Shown in pieces: positions 1 through 5,653 of a stretch of DNA of 9,687 nt. Source of the stretch: Flavobacterium sp. (GTDB taxonomy: Bacteria > Bacteroidota > Bacteroidia > Flavobacteriales > Flavobacteriaceae); NCBI GenBank assembly GCA_030152225.1, contig JASLHL010000196.1, positions 1 to 9,687 of the forward strand. The letters run 5' to 3'. The notes under the pieces are model-generated. The model was not told where the DNA came from and searched no databases. It was given only the letters and a program-made list of their open reading frames with translations. The position numbers and the translations under genes are program-made. Numbering within the stretch: the first letter of the stretch is position 1; every line of letters begins with the position of its first letter.

Positions 1-215
1 CGACAATTCTCGTAAAAGACGAAGGAATGGGAATTCCTCCCGAATACCTCGATCGCATCTTTGATCGCTATTTTAGAGTGCCGAGCACACATAGAGAAGG
101 AACAGGTCTTGGATTGGCTATTAGCAAGGAAATAATTGAAGCTCAAGGAGGAAGCATTTCCGTAAGTAGCGAATATGGCGTTGGAAGCACATTTGTTTTA
201 CTTTTTAAACATTAA
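1..215 (+). CDS. Sensor histidine kinase, C-terminal end of the ATPase domain (5' truncated)
   Basis: This is the end of a two-component sensor kinase, which autophosphorylates a histidine with ATP and passes the phosphate to a response regulator. The reading frame is open from base 3, before the first ATG at 27, so the gene enters from outside the window and that ATG is internal. In order the sequence shows the G1 box (DEGMGIP), the F box (RIFDRYFRV) and the G2 box (GTGLGLAI), followed by the usual final strands ([20 protein letters not shown]). This is the standard HATPase_c ending, and no receiver or HTH domain follows. The dimerisation and sensing parts are outside the window, so the signal cannot be named. 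Any partner regulator would lie upstream, because nothing downstream resembles one. Confidence 0.93.
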   Translation, partial: TILVKDEGMGIPPEYLDRIFDRYFRVPSTHREGTGLGLAISKEIIEAQGGSISVSSEYGVGSTFVLLFKH

Positions 216-357
216 TTTTTCTGTTATTAATTATTTAATTAAATTTTTTTAAACTTTACTCAAAAGTTTAACGTCATTAAAACTTGTATTTTGTTGTTTT
301 TGAGGTGTTTAGTATGTTTAGGTATATTGTTTTTTTAGCTTATTGTGTTAGTTTTAC

Positions 358-365
358 TAGTTTTG
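358..365 (+). promoter_or_regulatory. Possible -7 promoter element (TAGTTTTG)
   Basis: This is an exact match to the Bacteroidota -7 consensus TAnnTTTG inside a gene-less region. No TTG lies at the usual -33 distance; the nearest are about 12 and 28 bases away. If real, it would start the RNA that ends at the 613-648 terminator. A match of this length is expected by chance in AT-rich DNA. Confidence 0.25.
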
Positions 366-501
366 GGTAGTGTTATTTAAAAACAAGGTTGTGAAAAAGA
401 AAACGCTACTACAGATAGGGTAATACCTATTGTTTAGTGTAAGGCTGTGTTTTTATGTTGTAGGTTGCTCCTCCTCATCAAAAATACAGCAGAAGTGCAA
501 A

Positions 502-526
502 ATTTAAAAGTGATAGACTTTTAAAT
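502..526. repeat. Inverted repeat / RNA hairpin candidate
   Basis: ATTTAAAAGT and ACTTTTAAAT form a perfect 10-bp stem around the 5-base loop GATAG. The stem is mostly A-U and no T tract follows, so it is not a terminator. It could be a structural element of a transcript crossing this region. Confidence 0.4.
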
Positions 527-612
527 GATTTGAGTTCAGGTAGTTATACAAGAGAGGGATGAAGTTTTCTCCGTTTGTACTATTGACGTTTTAGGGGAAT
601 GTAATTCAAATC

Positions 613-648
613 AAGCTAGGGCTTTGCATGCAAAGCCCTAGCTTTTTT
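613..648 (+). terminator. Perfect 32-bp palindromic terminator hairpin
   Basis: Positions 613-644 form a perfect palindrome centred on GCATGC, with GC-rich arms (GCTAGGGCTTTG on the left). On the plus strand it runs into six T residues (643-648), which is the form of an intrinsic terminator. On the minus strand the hairpin is preceded by the A tract and followed by moderately T-rich sequence, so it may also end the leftward thiolase operon, whose last remnant stops at 655. No intact plus-strand gene needs a terminator here, which raises the question of what it ends in that direction. Confidence 0.8.
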
Positions 649-654
649 ATAGCT

Positions 655-775
655 TTAAATATTAATCGCAGGTTGTCCATCTGCCATGCGATAGGCCTCT
701 TTCAGTACTTCAGCAAAAGTTGGGTGCGCATAGTCCTGAGCCAATTACTACAAGGTCAAATTTTTCCATTGTCAT
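655..775 (-). pseudogene. lpdA: Remnant of dihydrolipoamide dehydrogenase (E3) with a large internal out-of-frame deletion
   Basis: Read leftward from the ATG at 775 (or 769), the sequence starts MTMEKFDLVVIGSG, the usual E3 N-terminus leading into the FAD-binding GxGxxG loop. At about 732-734 it switches to the +1 frame and continues YAHPTFAEVLKEAYRMADG... to the stop at 655-657. That is the normal C-terminal end of the dimerisation domain, including the HP of the active-site HPT segment. Everything between (the CxxxxC redox disulfide, the NAD domain and most of the protein, about 420 residues from the usual ~460) is gone. Read straight through, the ATG frame stops after 21 codons (TGA at 710-712). 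It lies 11 bases behind the thiolase stop, so it was probably the next gene of that operon. Other members of the flavin disulfide reductase family are possible, but HPTFAEVLKEA points to Lpd. Confidence 0.82.
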
Positions 776-786
776 GTCTAGTACAA

Positions 787-1959
787 TTATACGCTTTCAA
801 TTACTAATGCCGTTGCACCACCGCCACCGTTGCAAATCGCTGCCACGCCATATCGTTTATTCTCTTGGTGTAAGGCATGGAGTAAGGTAACCAAGATACG
901 TGCTCCTGAAGCGCCAATAGGATGTCCTAGAGCAACAGCACCTCCATAGATATTCATGCGGTCCAGAGGAATATCCAACAGTTCAACCATGGAGAGTGGT
1001 ACAGAAGCATAGGCCTCGTTGATTTCAAATAAATCGATATCGGCTATCGTGAGATTTGCTTGTTGTAGGGCTTTTGGAATCGCTAAAGCAGGAGCAGTCG
1101 TAAACCATAGCGGATCATGTGCTGCATCGGCATAGGACAAAATCTTCGCTATTGGTTTTAATTGGTACTGTTGCACAGCTTCGGCAGACGCCAAGAGGAG
1201 TAGGGCTGCACCATCGTTTAAATTACTGGCATTGGCAGCGGTTAAACGTCCTTCTTCTTCGAAAACAGGACGTAAATGAGGCATTTTTTCTGGAATGATT
1301 TTGTAAATATCTTCATCTACAACAATAGCCTCCGGTTTGGAGCGATCGCGAGAAGCAATCGGAACAATTTCCGCTTTGAATTTACCCTCTTCAGTTGCTT
1401 TTTGCGCTTTTGTATAGGAACTTAAGGCGTAGTGATCGAGCTCTTCTCGTGAAAAATTAAAATGGCGAATTCCTATTTCAGCGGCATTTCCCATGTGACA
1501 GTGGTGATAAGCATCGGTCAATCCGTCGTTTAAAAGCCCATCAACACTCTCGACGGTTCCCAATTTATGCGTTTGACGATAAGGAGAATAGAAGGGAACA
1601 CGACTCATGCTTTCTATTCCTCCAGCGAGAACCAAGGCTTCTAAGTCCAATTGAATTTGCTGTGCGGCTAGTGATACCGCTTTCAATCCAGAGGAACAGA
1701 CCTTATTAATGGTTGTGGCATCTGTTGTATCAGGTAAGCCTGCCGTGATCCCAACTTGTCGGGCAGGAGACTGACCCAATCCAGCACTTAGCCCATTGCC
1801 AATGTAAAGGCTGTCAATAGCCGTTTTAGGGAGATCTAGCTCATCAAAAATAGATTGAGTAACCAAACTACCTAGTTCAGTGGCGGTATACCCTTGTAAA
1901 CTACCTAAAAAACCACCAGTAGGGGTGCGTTTTGCTGCTATGATAAATACTTCTTTCAT
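787..1959 (-). CDS. Thiolase, acetyl-CoA C-acetyltransferase type
   Basis: This protein joins two acetyl-CoA to acetoacetyl-CoA, or runs the reverse cleavage. A broader 3-ketoacyl-CoA substrate range cannot be excluded. At 390 residues it is a full-length soluble thiolase. The nucleophilic cysteine is Cys88 in NKVCSSGLKA. The signature NEAYA (most members have NEAFA) follows at about residue 315, then His346 in GHPIGASGAR and the second catalytic Cys376 in CNGGGGA. These positions match the C89/H348/C378 set of the classic biosynthetic enzyme within two residues. The start is an ATG with no Shine-Dalgarno site, normal for this phylum. A TetR-type operator lies 23 bases upstream and a remnant E3 gene 11 bases downstream, so it probably belonged to a TetR-controlled acyl-CoA or keto-acid catabolic operon. 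Confidence 0.95.
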   Translation of the reverse strand: MKEVFIIAAKRTPTGGFLGSLQGYTATELGSLVTQSIFDELDLPKTAIDSLYIGNGLSAGLGQSPARQVGITAGLPDTTDATTINKVCSSGLKAVSLAAQQIQLDLEALVLAGGIESMSRVPFYSPYRQTHKLGTVESVDGLLNDGLTDAYHHCHMGNAAEIGIRHFNFSREELDHYALSSYTKAQKATEEGKFKAEIVPIASRDRSKPEAIVVDEDIYKIIPEKMPHLRPVFEEEGRLTAANASNLNDGAALLLLASAEAVQQYQLKPIAKILSYADAAHDPLWFTTAPALAIPKALQQANLTIADIDLFEINEAYASVPLSMVELLDIPLDRMNIYGGAVALGHPIGASGARILVTLLHALHQENKRYGVAAICNGGGGATALVIESV

Positions 1960-1981
1960 AATTATTCATTTTATATTTATT

Positions 1982-1999
1982 ATATACCAATCGGTATAT
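1982..1999. promoter_or_regulatory. TetR-family operator upstream of the thiolase gene
   Basis: Arms ATATACC and GGTATAT flank the 4-base centre AATC, giving an 18-bp near-perfect palindrome that ends 23 bases before the thiolase ATG. The 17-base stretch at 1984-2000 recurs exactly in front of tetR (2713-2729). Binding here would block transcription of the thiolase operon. Assigning it to the adjacent TetR is inference from the shared site and gene order. Confidence 0.75.
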
Positions 2000-2008
2000 T
2001 TTAGTTTT

Positions 2009-2044
2009 AAAAAAAAATCATCAAGTTACTTAACCCAATGATGA
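2009..2044 (-). terminator. Intrinsic terminator of the tetR gene
   Basis: Reading leftward, the arms TCATCA and TGATGA enclose an inner GTT/AAC pairing with bulges, and the hairpin (2018-2044) is followed by nine T residues (2009-2017 on the minus strand). It starts 17 bases behind the tetR stop and ends just before the thiolase operator. The thiolase would then be transcribed from its own promoter rather than by read-through. Confidence 0.7.
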
Positions 2045-2060
2045 GGGAATGAGTGCGGTA

Positions 2061-2654
2061 CTAGTAAGCCATTTCGTGCTCAATCAGCTGTTCTATTTGG
2101 TTGAGCGCTATGTCTAAGTGCTTTTTATTGGCGAGGGTACGCGCTAGCAAAATTCCACCTTCGACCAAAATAATCATCAAAGAGGCTACCTCTTCTGCGA
2201 TGAGTTCTGGTTTGAAAATCCCTTGTTCTTGTCCCATTTTGATTAGTTCTTCAAGGCGATCTTGCCAAGCTTTAAAGTTGAGTTGTACGCTATCCTTTAA
2301 AAAGAGTAAATGATCATCGGCTTCAATGGCTGCATTGAGCAAGACACATCCCCCTGTTTGAACTAAGTATTCCCAGTGATTGCGATAAAAATCAACAAAA
2401 CTCAACAAAGCTTCTTTTGGTGTATTTCCCTGGCTTAGGGCACTGCCAATTTTTCTTTTCAAAAGGGATACATTGTATTTAAACGCCTCGAGCATTACCT
2501 CTTCCTTGTTGCTAAAATTCCCGTAAATACTACCTTTGGTTAAACCTGTAATTTCAGTTATATCCGATAGCGAAGTGGCAGCATAGCCTTTGGTATTAAA
2601 TAAAGGTGCTGTTTTTTCAATGATATACTGTTTGGTTTGGGCTGCTTTACTCAT
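2061..2654 (-). CDS. TetR/AcrR-family transcriptional repressor
   Basis: This is a ligand-responsive dimeric repressor of 197 residues. The N-terminal TetR DNA-binding domain is clear: TKQYIIEKTAPLFNTKGYAATSLSDITEITGLTKGSIYGNFSNKEE, split over helix 1 and the helix-turn-helix up to about residue 55. The C-terminal part is an all-helical ligand domain with GCVLLNAAIEADD, a pattern common in Bacteroidota members. I start it at the ATG at 2654. A longer frame opens at a TTG (2699), but that codon lies inside a likely -7 promoter element and only 14 bases from an operator, so the extra 15 residues (MDNNPVEKQKF...) are probably not made. Identical operators before this gene and before the thiolase suggest autoregulation plus control of the thiolase operon. 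The inducer is unknown; an acyl-CoA is plausible from context. Confidence 0.9.
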   Translation of the reverse strand: MSKAAQTKQYIIEKTAPLFNTKGYAATSLSDITEITGLTKGSIYGNFSNKEEVMLEAFKYNVSLLKRKIGSALSQGNTPKEALLSFVDFYRNHWEYLVQTGGCVLLNAAIEADDHLLFLKDSVQLNFKAWQDRLEELIKMGQEQGIFKPELIAEEVASLMIILVEGGILLARTLANKKHLDIALNQIEQLIEHEMAY

Positions 2655-2696
2655 TTTATTTAGGTCAAACTTTTGTTTTTCGACTGGATTATTGTC

Positions 2697-2704
2697 CAAA
2701 GGTA
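2697..2704 (-). promoter_or_regulatory. Probable -7 promoter element of tetR (TACCTTTG)
   Basis: This is an exact match to the Bacteroidota consensus TAnnTTTG on the minus strand. Transcription would start near 2690, giving a leader of about 35 bases to the ATG at 2654. The operator at 2711-2728 sits in the spacer immediately upstream, where a bound repressor would block RNA polymerase. No good -33 TTG is seen at standard distance. Confidence 0.5.
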
Positions 2705-2710
2705 AAATAA

Positions 2711-2728
2711 AAATACCAATCGGTATAT
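2711..2728. promoter_or_regulatory. TetR-family operator upstream of tetR
   Basis: This is the second copy of the sequence ATACCAATCGGTATATT (2713-2729), identical over 17 bases to the site before the thiolase. It overlaps the spacer of the likely tetR promoter, which fits negative autoregulation. The outer left arm is slightly less symmetric (AAATACC instead of ATATACC). Confidence 0.75.
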
Positions 2729-2774
2729 TAAAAAAAGTTAAAAAAATAAACCTTGCAATGACAGTAGCTACAGG

Positions 2775-2798
2775 AATAGCAACAAAGTTGTTCCTATT
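2775..2798. repeat. Inverted repeat overlapping the end of the PchR-like araC gene
   Basis: AATAG...CTATT with inner AACA/TGTT forms a 9 to 10-bp stem with one mismatch and a 4-base loop, spanning the araC stop codon (2794-2796). No T tract follows closely on the minus strand; the nearest run is about 40 bases on. It may be a 3' stabilising or weak termination structure for araC. Confidence 0.35.
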
Positions 2799-3723
2799 GC
2801 TTTACCTGGGTAGGTAGTTGCCCATAGTACTTTTTAAAGGCAGCTGTAAAGTGATGGCTGTGTTTATAACCAACAAAATCCGCAATTTCATAGATGGTAT
2901 ACGCCTGACTTTGGATGAGTTCTAATGCTTTTTGCATGCGTAAATCGTGAATGTATTTGAAGGTAGTGGTACCAAACAATAGCTTAAATCCTTGCTTTAG
3001 TTTAGTTTGGTTAATCCCCACTTGATGAGCGAGTTCAGTTAAAGTAAAATTCTTGTTGTACTGGGTAGTGATTAGGCGTTTTACTTCGTGTAGTGCTTCC
3101 TCATCCTTTTTGTGAAAGGGAGTTGGGATGTGCTGTTTTTGATAGGACCAATGCGCATATTGCAACAAGTGCATCTCTTCAATTTTATTGTCTAAATAGT
3201 GCTGGGCTAACTTCCCTTGATAGGGATTAGCAATCATTTGCTGTAATACCTGCAAGCTTTGTAAATTCAGGTCGAAACTCAGTTTAGGTGATTGCCCTGC
3301 TAATAGTTCGGCTAAGTAGTCTTTCTCTTCGGCAAATAAGGTGGTGATAAAGGTTTTATCGACGGCAATCTCCAAGAATTCCCCTTTTTTATTCTCATCG
3401 GTTTGCATCAAGTGTTCATAGGGAACGGCTTGTTCTTGAAACAATAAGGTTCCTTGTTCGCGTATGTTGAGGTTATCGTGGTTTAAAGTTAAACTACTTC
3501 CTTGAATGCAGCTACAGCTCAGAATAGCCGCCTTTGTTGGCAGTACCTTGTGGTAGAACTGTTTTTCCGCCGTATACGTACCGTGTTTAATTACCGCTAT
3601 TGGCGTTTGTGTCACCATAATATCCATTTGGTAGTCTTGCCCTTCAATATGCTGTTGTTCCACAAGCAGCGAAGGGGAAAGCGAAGAAGAAGGTTGTGAT
3701 TGCATGGGCAGTAACATAAACAA
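2794..3723 (-). CDS. AraC-family transcriptional regulator, PchR-like
   Basis: This is a 309-residue DNA-binding regulator. The C-terminal AraC domain (about 213-309) shows both helix-turn-helix units: FTLTELAHQVGINQTKLKQGF, then TIYEIADFVGYKHSHHFTAAFKKYYG followed by LPTQVK. The connecting LFGTTTFKYIHDLRMQKALELI has the pattern of the PchR/YbtA branch, many of whose members respond to siderophores. The ~210-residue N-terminal part is not a recognisable cupin and is presumably the ligand domain. The first ATG (3723) is used here; Met3 or Met7 are alternatives. The gene is divergent from an MFS exporter, with a 201-base shared control region containing a spaced direct repeat, so local control of that exporter is likely. 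No siderophore synthesis gene is nearby, so an iron role is only a family-based suggestion. Confidence 0.9.
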   Translation of the reverse strand: MFMLLPMQSQPSSSLSPSLLVEQQHIEGQDYQMDIMVTQTPIAVIKHGTYTAEKQFYHKVLPTKAAILSCSCIQGSSLTLNHDNLNIREQGTLLFQEQAVPYEHLMQTDENKKGEFLEIAVDKTFITTLFAEEKDYLAELLAGQSPKLSFDLNLQSLQVLQQMIANPYQGKLAQHYLDNKIEEMHLLQYAHWSYQKQHIPTPFHKKDEEALHEVKRLITTQYNKNFTLTELAHQVGINQTKLKQGFKLLFGTTTFKYIHDLRMQKALELIQSQAYTIYEIADFVGYKHSHHFTAAFKKYYGQLPTQVKQ

Positions 3724-3738
3724 ATGATTTTAATACTA

Positions 3739-3746
3739 CAAAAATA
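3739..3746 (-). promoter_or_regulatory. Possible -7 promoter element of the PchR-like araC gene (TATTTTTG)
   Basis: This is an exact match to TAnnTTTG on the minus strand, with its downstream edge 15 bases before the ATG at 3723. It overlaps a perfect 12-bp palindrome, AAATACGTATTT (3742-3753). The leader would be very short. A good -33 element is not evident, so this remains a candidate. Confidence 0.35.
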
Positions 3747-3806
3747 CGTATTTATATTGATTTTAAATAAGGTAGCTAAATTTAACCTCCTTGTTCTTTT
3801 GAATAC

Positions 3807-3839
3807 TTCTTCTGGCGTAGTTTATGTTTCTTTTGGCGT
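3807..3839. promoter_or_regulatory. Direct repeat with 21-bp spacing, candidate AraC operator
   Basis: TTCTTCTGGCGT (3807-3818) and TTCTTTTGGCGT (3828-3839) match at 11 of 12 positions and are offset by exactly 21 bases, two helical turns. AraC-type activators commonly bind tandem half-sites with this spacing. The repeat lies midway between the divergent araC and MFS genes, about 85 bases before the MFS start. Binding by the adjacent PchR-like protein is inferred. Confidence 0.5.
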
Positions 3840-3924
3840 TATAAGGAACTGCCAAAGCTTTCGGATTTTTGTAAGGAACAAGGGAAGGGTTTGACTCATA
3901 AGCTACTTCTAAAAAATAAAACTC

Positions 3925-5292
3925 ATGATTTTGAAAGACAAATGGTTTATCCTATTTATTCTATTGTTAGCAACAATTTTATCTCCTCTAGATTTCTATA
4001 TTGTCAATTTAGCATTACCTGCGATACAACAATCCCTCAAGGCGACAAATAGTGAATTGCAAATGATCGTTTCTTTTTATACTTGTGCTTATGCGGTATT
4101 TCAAATATCAGGAGGTCGATTAGGCGATATTTACGGGAGAAGAAAAATATTTCTACTGGGGCTTTTTGGTTTTATCTCTTTTTCAGCGCTCTGTGGTGTG
4201 GCTCAATCAGCCCTGGTATTGATTGTTGGTCGTATTGGACAAGGTGTAGCTGGAGCAATTATGATCCCGCAAGTACTTGCTATTGTCCATGGGTTGTTTA
4301 CCGACAAAGAAAAGCGATGGGTGATGGCTTTGTATAGCTTTACCTTTGGGATTGCCGCTGCTTTAGGTCAATATTTAGGTGCTTTACTCATCGAGTGGAA
4401 TCTCTTTGATCTGGGGTGGAGAATTATCTTTTTAGTCAATCTTCCTGTGGGGTTATTGGCTTTTACATTGGGACTTTTTATGTTGCCTAAACAAGAAGTA
4501 AGAAACATTCAAACTATTGATTATCAAGGAACTTTATTGCTTAGCCTAGGGCTGATGAGCTTTATTTACCCTTTAACTACTCTCATTGAAGGTGGATTTA
4601 CACTAGAAACAGGGACCTATCTCTTGAATGCTTGTATTTTGATGTACTTCTTTTTTCACCTAGAACGAAAGAGAAAACGGTTGGGTAAAAGCGTTTTAGT
4701 CGATTTTGATATCTTCCAATTTAAAAACCTAAAACTAGGGGTTATCATTAGTTTTCTTTACTATGCGAGTGGTGTATTTTACTTGGTTTTTGGTATTTAC
4801 TTACAAAAAGCATGGCATTGGACAAGTATGGAAGCAGGGAAGGCAATTATTCCCTTTGGCATTGGGTTTATTGTGATGTCTTTGTGTTCTTCTATACTGA
4901 GTAAATACATGCGAGAGGCCATTCTGTCCGTCGGGTTGTGGATGTATGTTGTGGGATTTTTGTTGCTATGGGTGACGTTGTATCACTATCATCCGCTGTT
5001 GTTTACTTTCGATTTATTTGTAATCGGATGTGGTATGGGATTAACTTTGTCTTCTGTTGTTCGACTTAGCTTAAGTAATATTCCCGTGCAATTTGCAGGT
5101 TTAGCTTCAGGTACGGTGAATTGTGGACTACAAATTGGTTCTGCTTTTGGCGTAGCCGCTTTAGGTAGCGTATTTTTTGCGCTAGCTGAAATATACGACT
5201 ATACGGTTGCTTTTGGCGCTGTTTTAGGACTCATCTGCTTCTTGTTGCTGATTGCTATTTACTTGAGTAGCAAGATGGGGGAGAATAGTTGA
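3925..5292 (+). CDS. MFS efflux transporter, DHA2 (EmrB/QacA-like) family
   Basis: This is a 455-residue inner-membrane proton antiporter that probably exports drugs or other small molecules. The family signature LDFYIVNLALPAI lies in the first membrane helix (about 22-34). Motif A, GGRLGDIYGRRK (63-74), follows in the loop after helix 2, and a motif B-like GRIGQG (102-107). The antiporter motif C region reads GIAAALGQYLGALL (142-155), with GQ where many members have GP. WRIIFLVNLPVG (165-176) is typical of DHA2 proteins. The hydrophobic pattern fits about 14 helices, although the protein is short for the group. There is no partner membrane-fusion protein here. It is transcribed away from the PchR-like araC gene, its likely regulator. 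The substrate cannot be read from the sequence. Confidence 0.92.
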   Translation: MILKDKWFILFILLLATILSPLDFYIVNLALPAIQQSLKATNSELQMIVSFYTCAYAVFQISGGRLGDIYGRRKIFLLGLFGFISFSALCGVAQSALVLIVGRIGQGVAGAIMIPQVLAIVHGLFTDKEKRWVMALYSFTFGIAAALGQYLGALLIEWNLFDLGWRIIFLVNLPVGLLAFTLGLFMLPKQEVRNIQTIDYQGTLLLSLGLMSFIYPLTTLIEGGFTLETGTYLLNACILMYFFFHLERKRKRLGKSVLVDFDIFQFKNLKLGVIISFLYYASGVFYLVFGIYLQKAWHWTSMEAGKAIIPFGIGFIVMSLCSSILSKYMREAILSVGLWMYVVGFLLLWVTLYHYHPLLFTFDLFVIGCGMGLTLSSVVRLSLSNIPVQFAGLASGTVNCGLQIGSAFGVAALGSVFFALAEIYDYTVAFGAVLGLICFLLLIAIYLSSKMGENS

Positions 5293-5299
5293 CAGTAAG

Positions 5300-5352
5300 T
5301 GGTGAGTGGGAAATGGGTGAACTATTCACCACTCACCATTCACCACTCACCA
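5300..5352. repeat. Long imperfect hairpin between an inverted unit and the heptamer array
   Basis: GGTGAGTGG (5301-5309) pairs perfectly with CCACTCACC (5343-5351), with one more pair outside (5300/5352). An inner GGTGAA/TTCACC stem (5316-5321 with 5325-5330) closes on a 3-base loop. The hairpin begins 7 bases behind the MFS stop. No T tract follows, so it is not a standard terminator, although it could stabilise the mRNA end. Confidence 0.6.
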
Positions 5353-5379
5353 TTCACTATTCACCATTCACCATTCACC
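5324..5379. repeat. Heptanucleotide tandem repeat, eight copies of ATTCACC/ACTCACC
   Basis: There are eight uninterrupted 7-base units: ATTCACC, ACTCACC, ATTCACC, ACTCACC, ATTCACT, then ATTCACC three times. Variation falls only at units 2, 4 and 5. The array lies between the MFS gene and a pair of small unknown genes. It resembles the short intergenic heptamer repeats described from cyanobacteria and other bacteria. It is non-coding here, and copy number may vary between strains by slippage. Confidence 0.9.
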
Positions 5380-5466
5380 CCTAATAACTCATCAAATTCA
5401 GGGATACTTTTGCCTTGGTTCATTGCGTACCTTTCGATTTTTAAAAATTGCTTACTTACTTAAAAG

Positions 5467-5649
5467 ATGGACGTATTATTTGCCTTAGATCCCCATGTTA
5501 GAGATGAAAATCGAGGGATGATATTCACTGATTATATTGCTGCAACTGAGCCTAGTAAAACGGTTGTTGTTGAAAAAGAAAAGCCAGAAGAAGCACTGTC
5601 CTTCGTTTCTGCATTCGCTCACTGTGATCTAATCAATTCTATTCAGTAA
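5467..5649 (+). CDS. Small hypothetical protein (60 aa)
   Basis: I do not recognise this protein. It is 60 residues, acidic in the middle (VVVEKEKPEEALSF) and soluble, with no signal peptide, membrane helix, zinc motif or HTH. A stop codon lies two codons before the ATG in frame, so the start is well bounded. A short CTTA triplication (5451-5462) and a weak -7-like sequence (TACCTTTC at 5428-5435) precede it. It ends 4 bases before the next gene, which suggests co-transcription. It may be real because of that coupling, but a gene of this size could also be a chance frame. Confidence 0.5.
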   Translation: MDVLFALDPHVRDENRGMIFTDYIAATEPSKTVVVEKEKPEEALSFVSAFAHCDLINSIQ

Positions 5650-5653
5650 GTCG

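Larger units (their letters stand above)
216..654. other. Gene-poor AT-rich region with a possible small RNA and a strong terminator
   Basis: No convincing protein gene is seen in these ~440 bases. Just behind the kinase stop is very AT-rich sequence with a 12-bp AT palindrome (233-244) running into a T tract, which might be a weak terminator for the kinase. A match to the Bacteroidota -7 promoter element lies at 358-365, a perfect 10-bp stem with a 5-base loop at 502-526, and a very strong hairpin with a T tract at 613-648. Together these could mark a plus-strand untranslated RNA of roughly 270 nt. Two tiny reading frames (GTG at 391, 10 codons; ATG at 559, 11 codons preceded by GAGAGGG) are probably chance. 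Confidence 0.5.

Noticed and set aside
559..594. Eleven-codon frame MKFSPFVLLTF preceded by GAGAGGG
   Set aside because: The purine-rich stretch looks like a ribosome site but such sites are rarely used in this phylum, and the peptide is too short to support.
2101..2313. Plus-strand 70-codon frame inside tetR
   Set aside because: It is a shadow antisense to the ligand-binding part of the TetR protein, with a biased composition.
2590..2817. Plus-strand 75-codon frame with a hydrophobic look
   Set aside because: It runs antisense across the tetR start, operator and promoter and into the araC end. Regulatory sites inside it argue against coding.
3502..3699. Plus-strand 65-codon frame
   Set aside because: It is antisense to the N-terminal part of the PchR-like regulator, with an Arg-rich random composition.
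4083..4337. 84-codon frame in +3 inside the MFS gene
   Set aside because: It is an out-of-frame shadow of the transporter, rich in Cys, Trp and Ser as expected of a shifted membrane gene.
5324..5379. CRISPR array
   Set aside because: Units are 7 bases with no spacers, so this is a simple tandem repeat.
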